Shown in pieces: positions 14,795 to 22,419 of a DNA stretch of 51,940 bases. Under the pieces are notes generated by a model that was not told where the DNA came from, made no database searches, and saw only the letters and a program-made list of their open reading frames with translations. The translations under genes and the position numbers were made by a program. This DNA is from Gemmatimonadaceae bacterium (GTDB lineage Bacteria > Gemmatimonadota > Gemmatimonadetes > Gemmatimonadales > Gemmatimonadaceae), in assembly GCA_025930755.1 (NCBI GenBank), contig JAICOJ010000013.1, positions 1 through 51,940 of the forward strand, in the 5' to 3' direction. Every line of letters starts with the position of its first letter. Within the stretch, counting starts at the first letter, position 1.

Positions 14795-15162
14795 GGTGCA
14801 TCCCCTCGCGTCGAGCGCCCCTTCGTTCGAGTGTAGTCCACCAGCGCATCGAGGCGCGTGCTCCAGAAGTGGTGATGGGCATGCAGAAACTCGTAAGCGA
14901 CCTGGAGCGCGCTCCAATCAACCGAAATCCAGTGCACCCGACCCTCGATGCGGCGCCGCACGACGCCGGCGCGCTCGAGCACTTTGACGTGCTTCGACAC
15001 GCCATTGAGCGTCATCGAGAACGCGTCGGCGACCACGCCCACCGGCAGCTCACCGGATTCGCGCAGCAGGGCGATGATCCGGCGTCGCGCGGGATCGGCC
15101 AGCGCGTGAAAGACGCGGCTCAGCCGCTGCTCGTCGGCGGCCTTGCCGCGCCGCGGGCTCAC
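14791..15162 (-). CDS. ArsR family transcriptional regulator
   Basis: The 123-residue protein has the winged-helix ArsR layout: 'FHALADPARRRIIALL' for the first helices, the recognition helix region 'MTLNGVSKHVKVLERAGVV', and the wing 'RRRIEGRVHW'. No metal-binding CxC is present, as in the SRPBCC-linked subgroup. It follows the SRPBCC gene 15199-15657 on the same strand and overlaps the next gene by four bases, so all three probably form one operon controlled from the palindrome at 15680-15715. Confidence 0.85.
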   Translation of the reverse strand: MSPRRGKAADEQRLSRVFHALADPARRRIIALLRESGELPVGVVADAFSMTLNGVSKHVKVLERAGVVRRRIEGRVHWISVDWSALQVAYEFLHAHHHFWSTRLDALVDYTRTKGRSTRGDAP

Positions 15163-15198
15163 GCGCGTTCCCGCGCACCGTCCCGCGGCGCGTGATGT

Positions 15199-15657
15199 CT
15201 AGTTCCAATTGTCGATCTTGACGTCATCTGGCGACGGCTTCCCTCGTCCCGTTTCTACGAGCTCCTTGAGGCTCAACATGAACGACGCCCACTTCGTGCT
15301 GCAATGGGCCATGAACTCGACCGGCTCCCGCCAGTTCCTGTGGCCGAACAGCACGATGGTGTAATCGCCGTCCTGGGAGAGATCGAAGATCGCGTCCGTT
15401 CCGATCCATTCCTCGGGCCCTTTTCTGAAGCGCCAGTGGACCTTCCTGTCGGGCTCCAGCGCGAGCACCTCCATGGTCATGCCGCCGATCTCCTCGCCGG
15501 TGGGCCTGTGAAATCGGACGTCGATCTCCCCGCCCGGCTTTGCGACTCCTGCGGTTGCTTGGGTCCACCAGCCCGCAACACCCTCGACAGTGGACACCGC
15601 CGCATACACCTTCGAAATGGGTGCCTTGATGCCGACCCGATGAATGATGTCCGCCAT
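15199..15657 (-). CDS. SRPBCC domain protein
   Basis: The 152-residue protein begins MADIIHRVGIKAP and follows the SRPBCC pattern: 'VYAAVSTVEGVAGWWT', a central beta-sheet with 'VRFHRPTG' and 'VHWRFRKGPEEWIGT', and a long C-terminal helix 'FMLSLKELVETGRG'. It is the first gene of a three-gene minus-strand operon with the ArsR regulator and a second SRPBCC protein. A double palindrome lies directly upstream of the start. Likely a small-molecule binding protein; ligand unknown. Confidence 0.82.
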   Translation of the reverse strand: MADIIHRVGIKAPISKVYAAVSTVEGVAGWWTQATAGVAKPGGEIDVRFHRPTGEEIGGMTMEVLALEPDRKVHWRFRKGPEEWIGTDAIFDLSQDGDYTIVLFGHRNWREPVEFMAHCSTKWASFMLSLKELVETGRGKPSPDDVKIDNWN

Positions 15658-15679
15658 TGCTCTCTCCCGTGCGAATGAT

Positions 15680-15715
15680 GTTCAACCATATGGTTGATAA
15701 ACCAATTGGTTGAAC
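15680..15715. promoter_or_regulatory. Palindromic operator, probable ArsR site
   Basis: The stretch contains TCAACCATATGGTTGA and AACCAATTGGTT, and the outer ends GTTCAACCA/TGGTTGAAC are also inverted repeats. It lies between the divergent SRPBCC operon and the VOC gene, so it could control both. AT-rich, in contrast to its surroundings. Binding by the ArsR protein at 14791-15162 is inferred. Confidence 0.7.
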
Positions 15716-15744
15716 GTTAGCGGAGGTGGCCGGCGGTGTCAAGC

Positions 15745-16173
15745 ATGTCGCATGACCCTGCTTTTTTCCGTGGAGACCACGTGCAGATAGTCAACGTCAT
15801 CGCCCAACTGCGGACCACCGATCTCGCCGCATCGATCCGCTTCTACACGGCGCTGCCGGGATTCACGCTCGCCTTTCAGTACGAGGACTTCTATGCAGGC
15901 ATTCGCGCCGGCACGCAGCTGTTTCATCTCAAGCTCGTCGATGTGAAGGACCCGTCAATCGACGTCGTGGCCCGCGAGGAGCACTTGCACCTCTACTTCG
16001 AAACCTCCGACGTGAACGCGGTCGCGGACGCGTGTCGCCGTGCCGGCGTGCCGCTGGCCAAAGATGTCCACGGGACGCCTTGGGGAACGCGCGAGCTCGT
16101 GGTCCACGACGATCAGGGACACACGCTGTATTTCGGAGAGATCCACGCGAGCGCGCCCGGCAACCACGATTGA
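15745..16173 (+). CDS. VOC (glyoxalase/dioxygenase fold) family protein
   Basis: The 142-residue protein has paired beta-alpha-beta-beta-beta modules of the vicinal oxygen chelate fold: 'VIAQLRTTDLAASIRFYTALPGF' in the first and 'HLHLYFETSDVNAVADACRRAGV' in the second, with the closing 'VHDDQGHTLYFGE'. Candidate metal ligands are a His in 'LFHLKL', the His in 'HLHLYF' and the final Glu. ATG 15745 is used; GTG 15736 or GTG 15781 are possible. It faces the ArsR/SRPBCC operon across the operator and may share its control. Confidence 0.8.
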   Translation: MSHDPAFFRGDHVQIVNVIAQLRTTDLAASIRFYTALPGFTLAFQYEDFYAGIRAGTQLFHLKLVDVKDPSIDVVAREEHLHLYFETSDVNAVADACRRAGVPLAKDVHGTPWGTRELVVHDDQGHTLYFGEIHASAPGNHD

Positions 16174-16207
16174 GCGTCTCGTAATCGCGCTTCGCACCCT
16201 CCGCTAT

Positions 16208-16753
16208 ATGAGTGATCCCCTCTCGTTCACCTTTACCATCGACCCAGCCGAGCACGTGCGCGCGGCCGGCTCTCTCGCGCGTCGGCATCGTTCGTGGTTC
16301 CTCCGCTGGGGGTGGGCGGTCATCGTCGCGCTACCCGCCATGATATCGCTCGCTTCCGGCGCTCCGTTGACCTCGCTCTGGCCGTACGGCGTCATGATTT
16401 TCGCCGGTGGCCTGTATCTCCTCCTCGCGCCTCCGCTGCTCCGGCGACAAGTCCGCCGACAGCTCGAGCAGACGCCAAGTCTTCGCGAGCCGCAAACCTA
16501 TCGCTTCGCCGAGACCAGCTTGCAGATGGGAAACCCGCTCGCCGCAACCGAGCTCGGATGGGATGCCGTGATCGAGGCGGTCGAGACTCCAGAGTTCCTG
16601 TTCGTCTACTTTTCTCCGAAGTGTGCGTACTACCTGCCGAAACGGGTCCTGGGCCGTCGCGCCGAAGACGTTCGCAACTTTCTCCGCGGGCGGCTCGGTG
16701 CTCGGGCGGCCGGTTTGTCGGCGGTCGATGCTACCGCGGAGATCGCGAACTAG
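16208..16753 (+). CDS. YcxB-like membrane protein
   Basis: The 181-residue protein has two membrane helices (about residues 36-55 and 58-75), then a C-terminal YcxB-like domain with 'YRFAETSLQMGN', 'ELGWDAVIEAVETPEFLFVYFS' and 'YLPKRVLG'. It shares this architecture with the cassette gene at 5088-5636. Its stop TAG directly follows a GCGAAC box, exactly as in cassette genes, and GTTATGC appears 41 bases later. So it may be a cassette gene at the old end of the integron. Function unknown for the family. Confidence 0.7.
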   Translation: MSDPLSFTFTIDPAEHVRAAGSLARRHRSWFLRWGWAVIVALPAMISLASGAPLTSLWPYGVMIFAGGLYLLLAPPLLRRQVRRQLEQTPSLREPQTYRFAETSLQMGNPLAATELGWDAVIEAVETPEFLFVYFSPKCAYYLPKRVLGRRAEDVRNFLRGRLGARAAGLSAVDATAEIAN

Positions 16754-16800
16754 CGGTTGCGACGGGGCGAGCGCGGTTCCCGTGAACGGATTCGTTATGC
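16745..16800 (+). repeat. Short attC-like site
   Basis: GCGAACTAGCGGTTGCGACG at the left resembles the attC left flank, and GTTATGC (16794-16800) is a perfect right box. ACGGG...CCCGT forms the inner stem. Only 56 bases long, so it lacks the long central arm of the other sites. GTTATGC is not repeated at the end of the next gene. Confidence 0.5.
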
Positions 16801-16827
16801 GGACTCTGTCTCAGTCGTCGAGCCGAT

Positions 16828-17688
16828 ATGGAATCGGACTCCTCGAGTAGCTGGCAGCGCTACTGGGGCGGGCTTCGCGCTCGCCGACTGGCGCTCGTGG
16901 CGGCGGTGCCACTCACGCTGCCCATCTGGTTCATCGCGGGCGGCCTCGCAGGGTTCGTCATCAGCGTCGTCGCCTCCGTCGTCGCCGTCTGGACGCTTCG
17001 CTCGTGGCCGTGCCCGCGATGTGGCAACCCGTTCGGTGGAATCCGATGGAGTCTCTTTTCCGAACGGTGCGTGTCCTGTGCGCTGCCAGCGTTCGCGCGC
17101 CCGGACTTCGTTCGCCGTACCGATTTCGTTCGAGCGACGGACCTGAGAACCCTTCCCGACGGGCTGCGTCGCTTTGTCGCTGGCGCCGAGATGGCAGGGG
17201 GCGCCGCGGTCATGGCGCTCACTGCGCTCCAAGGGGTCGGTCCTCTCTGGTTCCGGCTCGCGATCGAGAGCGTCGGCGCGACGGCGGTAGCTGCTGGCGT
17301 CTGGCTCTGGCGCGACGACGCGCGCGGGTACACGTGGTCACGTCTCGTGCAGGGTCTCCAGCTCGTCCGGTTCTCGATTCCACCGGTTGCGTACGCGGTC
17401 AGCGCCGGCCCCTTTGCCGACGTCTATTTCGGCCAGATACAGTCGGGGTTCAACGTCGGGTTTCGCGGTCAACTCGTGCTGATGTGGGGCAACGCCTCGC
17501 CGTTAGCCGTCAGCTTCAACGTGCTAGCGGCGGCGTGGCTTCTCATGCTCCTCGACGCTCGGCCGAAGAGCGCAGTCGTGCCGTCGGGGGTGAAACAGTT
17601 CGAAGTGACATGGTCAGAATCCGCTGCCGCGGTACCGGATGCGCCACCGCCACCTGGTCCCCCGCCTGCGCATTCACCACGTGAATAG
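16828..17688 (+). CDS. Multi-pass membrane protein with zinc-ribbon motif
   Basis: The 286-residue protein has two N-terminal membrane helices (about residues 20-57), then CPRCG and CVSCA pairs about 20 residues apart that look like a zinc ribbon, then three or four further hydrophobic segments and a Pro-rich C-terminus. The ribbon would face the cytosol. I do not recognise a family. It starts 28 bases after the short attC-like site, so it may once have been a cassette. Confidence 0.6.
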   Translation: MESDSSSSWQRYWGGLRARRLALVAAVPLTLPIWFIAGGLAGFVISVVASVVAVWTLRSWPCPRCGNPFGGIRWSLFSERCVSCALPAFARPDFVRRTDFVRATDLRTLPDGLRRFVAGAEMAGGAAVMALTALQGVGPLWFRLAIESVGATAVAAGVWLWRDDARGYTWSRLVQGLQLVRFSIPPVAYAVSAGPFADVYFGQIQSGFNVGFRGQLVLMWGNASPLAVSFNVLAAAWLLMLLDARPKSAVVPSGVKQFEVTWSESAAAVPDAPPPPGPPPAHSPRE

Positions 17689-17751
17689 CCGTCGCGACTC
17701 GCCAGCGGGGGTGTTATGGTAGCTCGCACTCACCGCCGGGATGACGGCGTC

Positions 17752-18270
17752 ATGCGGAGACAAGAGGCTTTCGTGAAAGGTAGATTCCGTGCCACCATCC
17801 TCTTCGCCATGGTGGCCGTCACCGTCCCGCTCAGCGCGCAGGAGCCGGCGAGCCAATGGGATCGTTACGTTCCCAGTCGCCTGCAGACCATCGTCGATGC
17901 ACACTCGGCCGTGATTGCCGAGTCTCCCGTCGAGGATTCGGTGCTCGCCATTTCAGCCAAGGATTTCCCAACCCGAGCCACGCTCACGTACGTCGGCGAG
18001 TCCCGCGCGCTGCCGCCACACAAGCGAGCGTTTCTCACCAAGTGGCTCCGCAGCATGGGAAAGGACACCGCCTTGGCGAGCCGGTACTCACGGGAGATTC
18101 ACTTTCGCGAGGGTCAGACGAGCTTCTGGCTACCCGTGCAGGACGGTATGACGGAGTGGGCGGAGGCCAACCTCAAACCCGGAGAAGTCACCGCCGTGTT
18201 TGTCATGTTTCTCGGCGCGCGGCGCGTTCACGGGACGACCGAGTGGATGTTCTTCGCCACGGGCATTTAA
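17752..18270 (+). CDS. Exported protein of unknown function
   Basis: The 172-residue product starts MRRQEAFVKGRFR, followed by a hydrophobic signal ending in LSAQ, so it should be secreted or periplasmic. The mature part has no cysteine and no known motif. An alternative start is ATG 17716, which lies in a GTTATGG sequence like an attC right box. The gene is unlinked to its neighbours by overlap. Confidence 0.58.
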   Translation: MRRQEAFVKGRFRATILFAMVAVTVPLSAQEPASQWDRYVPSRLQTIVDAHSAVIAESPVEDSVLAISAKDFPTRATLTYVGESRALPPHKRAFLTKWLRSMGKDTALASRYSREIHFREGQTSFWLPVQDGMTEWAEANLKPGEVTAVFVMFLGARRVHGTTEWMFFATGI

Positions 18271-18393
18271 ACGGCAGTCTCGTCGTGCATCGAGCACGTC
18301 TGTGCACGAGTTTCCCCTGTGCGCTGGCAGATCTGGCTTGGGACTCGCTTCATCGCCACCACCGAGGCCGGTTCCCCGATCATCGGAGGTAGA

Positions 18394-18693
18394 GTGGAAA
18401 CGTCCCACGACGCCAGCGTCGCACGTAGCCGTCGCATTTGGCTCGGTGCAATACTGCTTGTGGTCGGCTTGGCGGGTCATGTCCTTGCCGCGCGCGCCAC
18501 AGGCGGCAGCGCCGTGCACTACCAACACCACATCGCCGCTTTCATCGGTGCTTCCGTCGTGACGGGCGCGATCATCGCGGGTCTGGGTTGGCGCTTCTGG
18601 AAGGGCCGGCATGACATCTCCTTGCTGATTCTGGGGGTGGTTCAAGCGGTGTTCGGGCTTCTCGTCTATGCCGGGACGTTCGGCGCCAGTTAG
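18394..18693 (+). CDS. Small three-helix membrane protein
   Basis: From GTG 18394, four bases after GGAGG, the 99-residue protein has hydrophobic segments at about residues 15-32, 47-66 and 76-94. No family recognised. The longer frame from ATG 18319 lacks a ribosome site and adds a non-hydrophobic head, so the GTG start is preferred. Confidence 0.55.
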   Translation: METSHDASVARSRRIWLGAILLVVGLAGHVLAARATGGSAVHYQHHIAAFIGASVVTGAIIAGLGWRFWKGRHDISLLILGVVQAVFGLLVYAGTFGAS

Positions 18694-18803
18694 GCACGAT
18701 CGCGCGGTGACGCCCTGCCTTCGGATGCGTGAGCCGAGCGTCCGGAATCCTCTGCCCTTACGCGCGGGCGGTGCCCTCGCGTTGACCGGGGCGAAGTGAG
18801 CAC

Positions 18804-19022
18804 GTGGCGGCGCGCACGTCGTCGAGGAGGAGGGGGTTTGACGCCGGGATCGGCCCTTTCGTCCACCAGCGCGAGGCGGTTCATGCGGCGGCAGATGAGG
18901 ACCCCGCACGCCGGGTGGACCGGTATGTTCTCGTACGTTGCGTCCCGGAGCACTGTCCTGCCATCCTGGTTGCAGAACCGCGCGCGGACGTGCTCCGCGA
19001 AGGCGCCAAAGGAGACAGTTGA
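18804..19022 (+). CDS. Possible small protein, coupled to next gene
   Basis: A 72-residue frame from GTG 18804 ends in TGA that overlaps the next ATG (TGATG), an arrangement typical of coupled genes. The C-terminal half ('VDRYVLVRCVPEHCPAILVAEPRADVLREGA') has plausible protein composition with high GC at third positions. No family is recognised and the N-terminus is uncertain. It could be non-coding. Confidence 0.3.
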   Translation: MAARTSSRRRGFDAGIGPFVHQREAVHAAADEDPARRVDRYVLVRCVPEHCPAILVAEPRADVLREGAKGDS

Positions 19023-19432
19023 TGAAGCTCTACACGTACCTGAATTACGGCGGCAACTGTCGTCAGGCGTTCGAATTCTATGTGGAGCACCTCGGCGGCA
19101 AGATCACATCGCTAGCGACACACGGCGAGCTACCGGAGTCCAATGTTCCGCCAGACTGGAAGAATGCCATCCTCCACGCGCGGATGGAGCTTGGTGAGAC
19201 GATGCTGCTCGGCGCGGACATCCCGCCGGATCGCTTTCAGCCCATGCGCAGCGCCTACCTCACCCTGATGGTGGATAGCATCGACGAGGCCGAGCGGATC
19301 TACACGCTGCTCACGGAAGGCGGGCAAGTCTTCATGCCCATGGAGGAGACGTTCTTCGCTCATCGCTTCGCGATGCTCAGGGATCGCTTCGGCACGTCGT
19401 GGATGTTGCTTCACCAGCGAGCCGCACCGTAG
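19022..19432 (+). CDS. PhnB-like VOC family protein
   Basis: The 136-residue protein opens MKLYTYLNYGGNCRQAFEFY, the standard start of PhnB-like VOC proteins, and continues with 'HLGGKI', 'ARMELGETMLLGADIPP', and the ending 'MPMEETFFAHRFAMLRDRFGTSWML'. AAGGAG lies seven bases before the ATG. Members of this group are often annotated as 3-demethylubiquinone methyltransferase-like but have glyoxalase folds and mostly unknown activities. Confidence 0.85.
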   Translation: MKLYTYLNYGGNCRQAFEFYVEHLGGKITSLATHGELPESNVPPDWKNAILHARMELGETMLLGADIPPDRFQPMRSAYLTLMVDSIDEAERIYTLLTEGGQVFMPMEETFFAHRFAMLRDRFGTSWMLLHQRAAP

Positions 19433-19548
19433 TCGACCGGTGCCCGCAACGCTACTAGTCGGAGAACTGGCCGCCGCGATATTGTTCGGGCGGACTCGGC
19501 TGGTGAGCACACGGGTAACGGCGAGCAACAGCAAACACGATCCCTGGC

Positions 19549-20037
19549 GTGAATCGTCGAGTGGCTTCGATCGCCCCGAGCTTCGCCGTGATGTGCCTGG
19601 TCGCGTACGCATTCGGCCGCATGACCCGCACGGAGTGGATCTGGTGGCTCGCTCCCATCACCGTTGCGATCGACGGCAGCCGCTTGTTCCGCTCGCGCGC
19701 CTACGGGAGTGATGCGCCCCTTTCCCTTTCGGAGCTCCGCCTCGCGAACGATGCGGTGACTTCGGTTTACATGGCCTCGTCCTTCGTCGCTGCGGTAGTC
19801 GCCGCCTGGGGGGCATACACGGGAAATCGCCCGGCGGTCATCCTCGGGGCCGTCGTCGCCATCGTGGGGAGAGCGCTGGAGCCCGGAGAGGATACCGCAT
19901 CCGATCAGGCGAGCGGCCGACACAGCGTTCTGTCGCCACCGACAGATTCGAGCCTCATGATCGCGGACGCTTTGACCGCCGCTCGCGTGCGCGCGCGACG
20001 CCGGCACCACGCTTCTGCTGGAGTGGGACGCCCGTAG
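19549..20037 (+). CDS. Putative membrane protein
   Basis: The 162-residue frame starts at GTG 19549 and has hydrophobic segments at about residues 9-24, 29-42, 72-90 and 95-108. The last 50 residues are Arg- and Ser-rich and look less protein-like, so a frameshift or a natural disordered tail is possible. No family recognised. Confidence 0.45.
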   Translation: MNRRVASIAPSFAVMCLVAYAFGRMTRTEWIWWLAPITVAIDGSRLFRSRAYGSDAPLSLSELRLANDAVTSVYMASSFVAAVVAAWGAYTGNRPAVILGAVVAIVGRALEPGEDTASDQASGRHSVLSPPTDSSLMIADALTAARVRARRRHHASAGVGRP

Positions 20038-20405
20038 ACACGCGCGCCGCTCGAGGAGCGTGTCTCGTCTGCCGTCGCGCTCGCCCCTAGGTCGCCCGGA
20101 ATTTGGGATTGCCCGCCTGTACGCCCAGACGCACGTTAGGCACCGACGTCCCGAGCGTGAGCCGCACCATGCGTCTGACGTGAACCGGCCAGGCTTGCGG
20201 TACGCGATCATCCCGCTGCATGTTCGGGGGCGCGCCGACACTCCGCGCATTAGTGCTCCTGCCCGCAAGCCATTTCGGCCGCCCCACCCATGGCCTTTCG
20301 GAGCCCCCAGCTCGTTCGGTGGCACTGACGCACGGCTCAACCTGAACTCCCTGACGCTGCATCGCGCTGACCGTCATTGACGTACGCTGCCAGACAACCG
20401 GACCC
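20038..20405. other. Region without a clear gene
   Basis: Open frames exist on both strands but none has a good start or protein-like composition. A CGTTAGG copy lies at 20134-20140. No hairpin with a T-run was found. Confidence 0.5.
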
Positions 20406-20687
20406 ATGGACGAGCTGACCCCGCTCACCCCGTCGCAGCGCGCCGCTCAGCTCCTGGCCGACGAGCGCGCCGAGACCCGCGACAGACGGCGCGCCTACCT
20501 CGCTGCCCTGGGGGCGGCGGTGGCGTCGGTGGCGCTCGGTCTCTTCCTTATAGGGAACGCGGTGCATACGACCGACGTCCGCACCGGCGAGATCTTCTTC
20601 TGGGCGGGACTTCTCGTGGGGAATGGTGGCTGGTTCGCGAGCATGGGCTGGGCATGGTACCGTGCATACGAACGAGGCGGCTTCTAG
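20406..20687 (+). CDS. Small membrane protein
   Basis: The 93-residue protein has a charged N-terminal helix (DERAETRDRRR), then two membrane helices at about residues 30-52 and 60-82. Its stop is eight bases before the methyltransferase start, so the two are probably co-transcribed. No family recognised. Confidence 0.6.
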   Translation: MDELTPLTPSQRAAQLLADERAETRDRRRAYLAALGAAVASVALGLFLIGNAVHTTDVRTGEIFFWAGLLVGNGGWFASMGWAWYRAYERGGF

Positions 20688-20695
20688 GGAGGCTC

Positions 20696-21565
20696 ATGCA
20701 GAAAGAGGTCGATCTCTACCACGCCCACTACGGGTACATTGCCGCCGACCCACAGGTGGCGGTGCGCCGAGAGACCTACGATGAGGATCTCGGACAGGCC
20801 AGCTGGATCACGCTCGCCGAGGCCCGTGAGTTCTTTTCCGCTCTGGAGCTTGGGCCGGGGCATACCGCGCTCGAGGTGGCGTGCGGATCGGGCGGCGTCA
20901 CCTGTCGCATGGCGGCGGAGACGGAGGCGAGCTGCGTGGGTGTCGACATCAGCGCCGAGGGGATCAGCGCCGCACGGGAGCGGGCCAGCGAGCAGGGCCT
21001 CGCCGCGCGCGTGTCGTTTCAGATCGCGGATGCGGGGCAACCCCTTCCCTTTCCTGACGAGTCCTTCGACGCGGTCCTTTGCAACGACTCGATCAACCAC
21101 CTTCCCCGTCGCGCCGATGTGCTGCGGGATTGGTACCGCGTGCTGCGACCGGGAGGCCGCCTGCTGTTCACCGATCCGATCGTCGTCACCGGGCAGCTGA
21201 CCAACGAGGAGATTCGCGATCGCAGCTCGATCGGGTTCTTTCTCTTCACCCCTGCCGAATTCAACGAGCCGCTGCTGGCGCAGACGGGGTTCATCGTTCA
21301 TGAGGTACGCGATGTGACCGACAACGTCGCATCGGTCTCGAGGAAATGGCGCGAGGCTCGGGCGAAACGGCGCGCAGAGCTCGTGACGCTCGAGGGAGAG
21401 ACCGCGTTCGACGGGGTGCAGCGCTTTCTCGCGGCGGTGCACGCTCTCTCGAGTGAGCGGCGGTTGTCCCGGTTCATGTACCTGGCGGCGAGGCCTTTTG
21501 GCGAAGATGTGAGAGAGGCCGCGGCGGGATCGCGCCAGGCGGATCAAGCAGATCAGCATCCGTAG
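20696..21565 (+). CDS. SAM-dependent methyltransferase (class I)
   Basis: The 289-residue protein has the Rossmann-type methyltransferase signatures: motif I 'LEVACGSGG' near residue 57, an acidic 'VGVDIS' at the end of strand 2, 'DESFDAVLCNDSINHL' as motif IV, and 'VLRPGGRLLFTDP' as post-motif. It transfers a methyl group from S-adenosylmethionine; the acceptor is not evident. ATG 20696 is chosen because AGGGAGG lies just upstream. The N-terminal 40 residues are a helical cap. Confidence 0.88.
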   Translation: MQKEVDLYHAHYGYIAADPQVAVRRETYDEDLGQASWITLAEAREFFSALELGPGHTALEVACGSGGVTCRMAAETEASCVGVDISAEGISAARERASEQGLAARVSFQIADAGQPLPFPDESFDAVLCNDSINHLPRRADVLRDWYRVLRPGGRLLFTDPIVVTGQLTNEEIRDRSSIGFFLFTPAEFNEPLLAQTGFIVHEVRDVTDNVASVSRKWREARAKRRAELVTLEGETAFDGVQRFLAAVHALSSERRLSRFMYLAARPFGEDVREAAAGSRQADQADQHP

Positions 21566-21623
21566 TCGCCTACGGGACTTGTCCTCGGAATCACCTTACG
21601 AGCAACCTGACGTGCGCTCACTC

Positions 21624-22109
21624 ATGCGGTCACTGACGATTTTCGGCGCGCTGGTCCTCTTTGCCGTTGGTACGGCAGAGGCGCAGGTCACCTCGGCGCC
21701 CGTGGCGGTGGGGGCCCGCGTGCGCCTAACGCTCCCGGAGCCGGAAGCGCGACGATTTGGCGTCATCCGGCCCGAGCGATCGCTCGTTGGCGAGCTCGTC
21801 GGCGCTACGGCTGACACGCTCACGGTGCGGCCGCACCCGCTTCTCCCAGCGATCGATGTGCCACGGTCGGCCGTGCAGCGCCTTCACGTCAGCCGCGGCA
21901 CGTCACGCTGGCGGAGTGCTGTTTCGGGCGCGGCGGGCGGTGGACTCGTCGGCATGCTCTGGGGACACGTGCTCTACGGGTGGGACCTGCGCAGCCCGGC
22001 ATTCGATACGCAGGCGCACGCGCGATCGCGTGGCGCCATCGCCGGCTCCATCAGCCTCGCCGTCCTTCAGGCGATCTTCCCGCAGGAGCGGTGGCGTCGG
22101 GTTCGCTGA
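21624..22109 (+). CDS. Exported protein of unknown function
   Basis: The 161-residue protein starts MRSLTIFGALVLFAVGTAEAQ, a clear Sec signal peptide with cleavage after AEA. It then has a small beta-rich domain ('ARVRLTLPE', 'LVGELVGATADTLTVRP', 'IDVPRSAVQRLHVSRG') like those found in many Gemmatimonadota-type exported proteins, and ends in a glycine-rich hydrophobic region. ATG 21624 is preferred to 21579 for the signal peptide. Confidence 0.62.
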   Translation: MRSLTIFGALVLFAVGTAEAQVTSAPVAVGARVRLTLPEPEARRFGVIRPERSLVGELVGATADTLTVRPHPLLPAIDVPRSAVQRLHVSRGTSRWRSAVSGAAGGGLVGMLWGHVLYGWDLRSPAFDTQAHARSRGAIAGSISLAVLQAIFPQERWRRVR

Positions 22110-22419
22110 TGACGTGGTGAGCCGCGCCTAACGTCGTTCGCTCCAGGGGACGCGCCGGTCGTTCCTGGTTGCTCTTGCTCGCGCCTGCGCGCCCCACCCC
22201 TTTGGCCGGCCCGATCTTGCTTCGGGCACCTGGGCCGAGGGCACGCGTGTTCCACGGACCGTTCCTGGCCTTTGGTTCCGAGCCTGGTGATATTGCAGCC
22301 ACCTGGCGCCGCGCCTCGTCCGTCCTGAAACCACCCGCGTCCGCGGACGTATCGTTCAAAACCGTGATGCCGATAGCCCGCCCTCCCCGCTGCCTCACCC
22401 GCCCATCAACTCCCGCCGC
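22110..22419. other. Region without a clear gene
   Basis: No convincing frame on either strand. A GCCTAACG copy lies at 22126-22133 just after the preceding gene. The kinase promoter should lie here, but no obvious box is seen. Confidence 0.5.

Noticed and set aside
19411-20340. 309-codon minus-strand frame
   Set aside because: Overlaps the membrane-protein frame and has Arg/Ser/Gly-rich, motif-free translation; judged to be GC noise.
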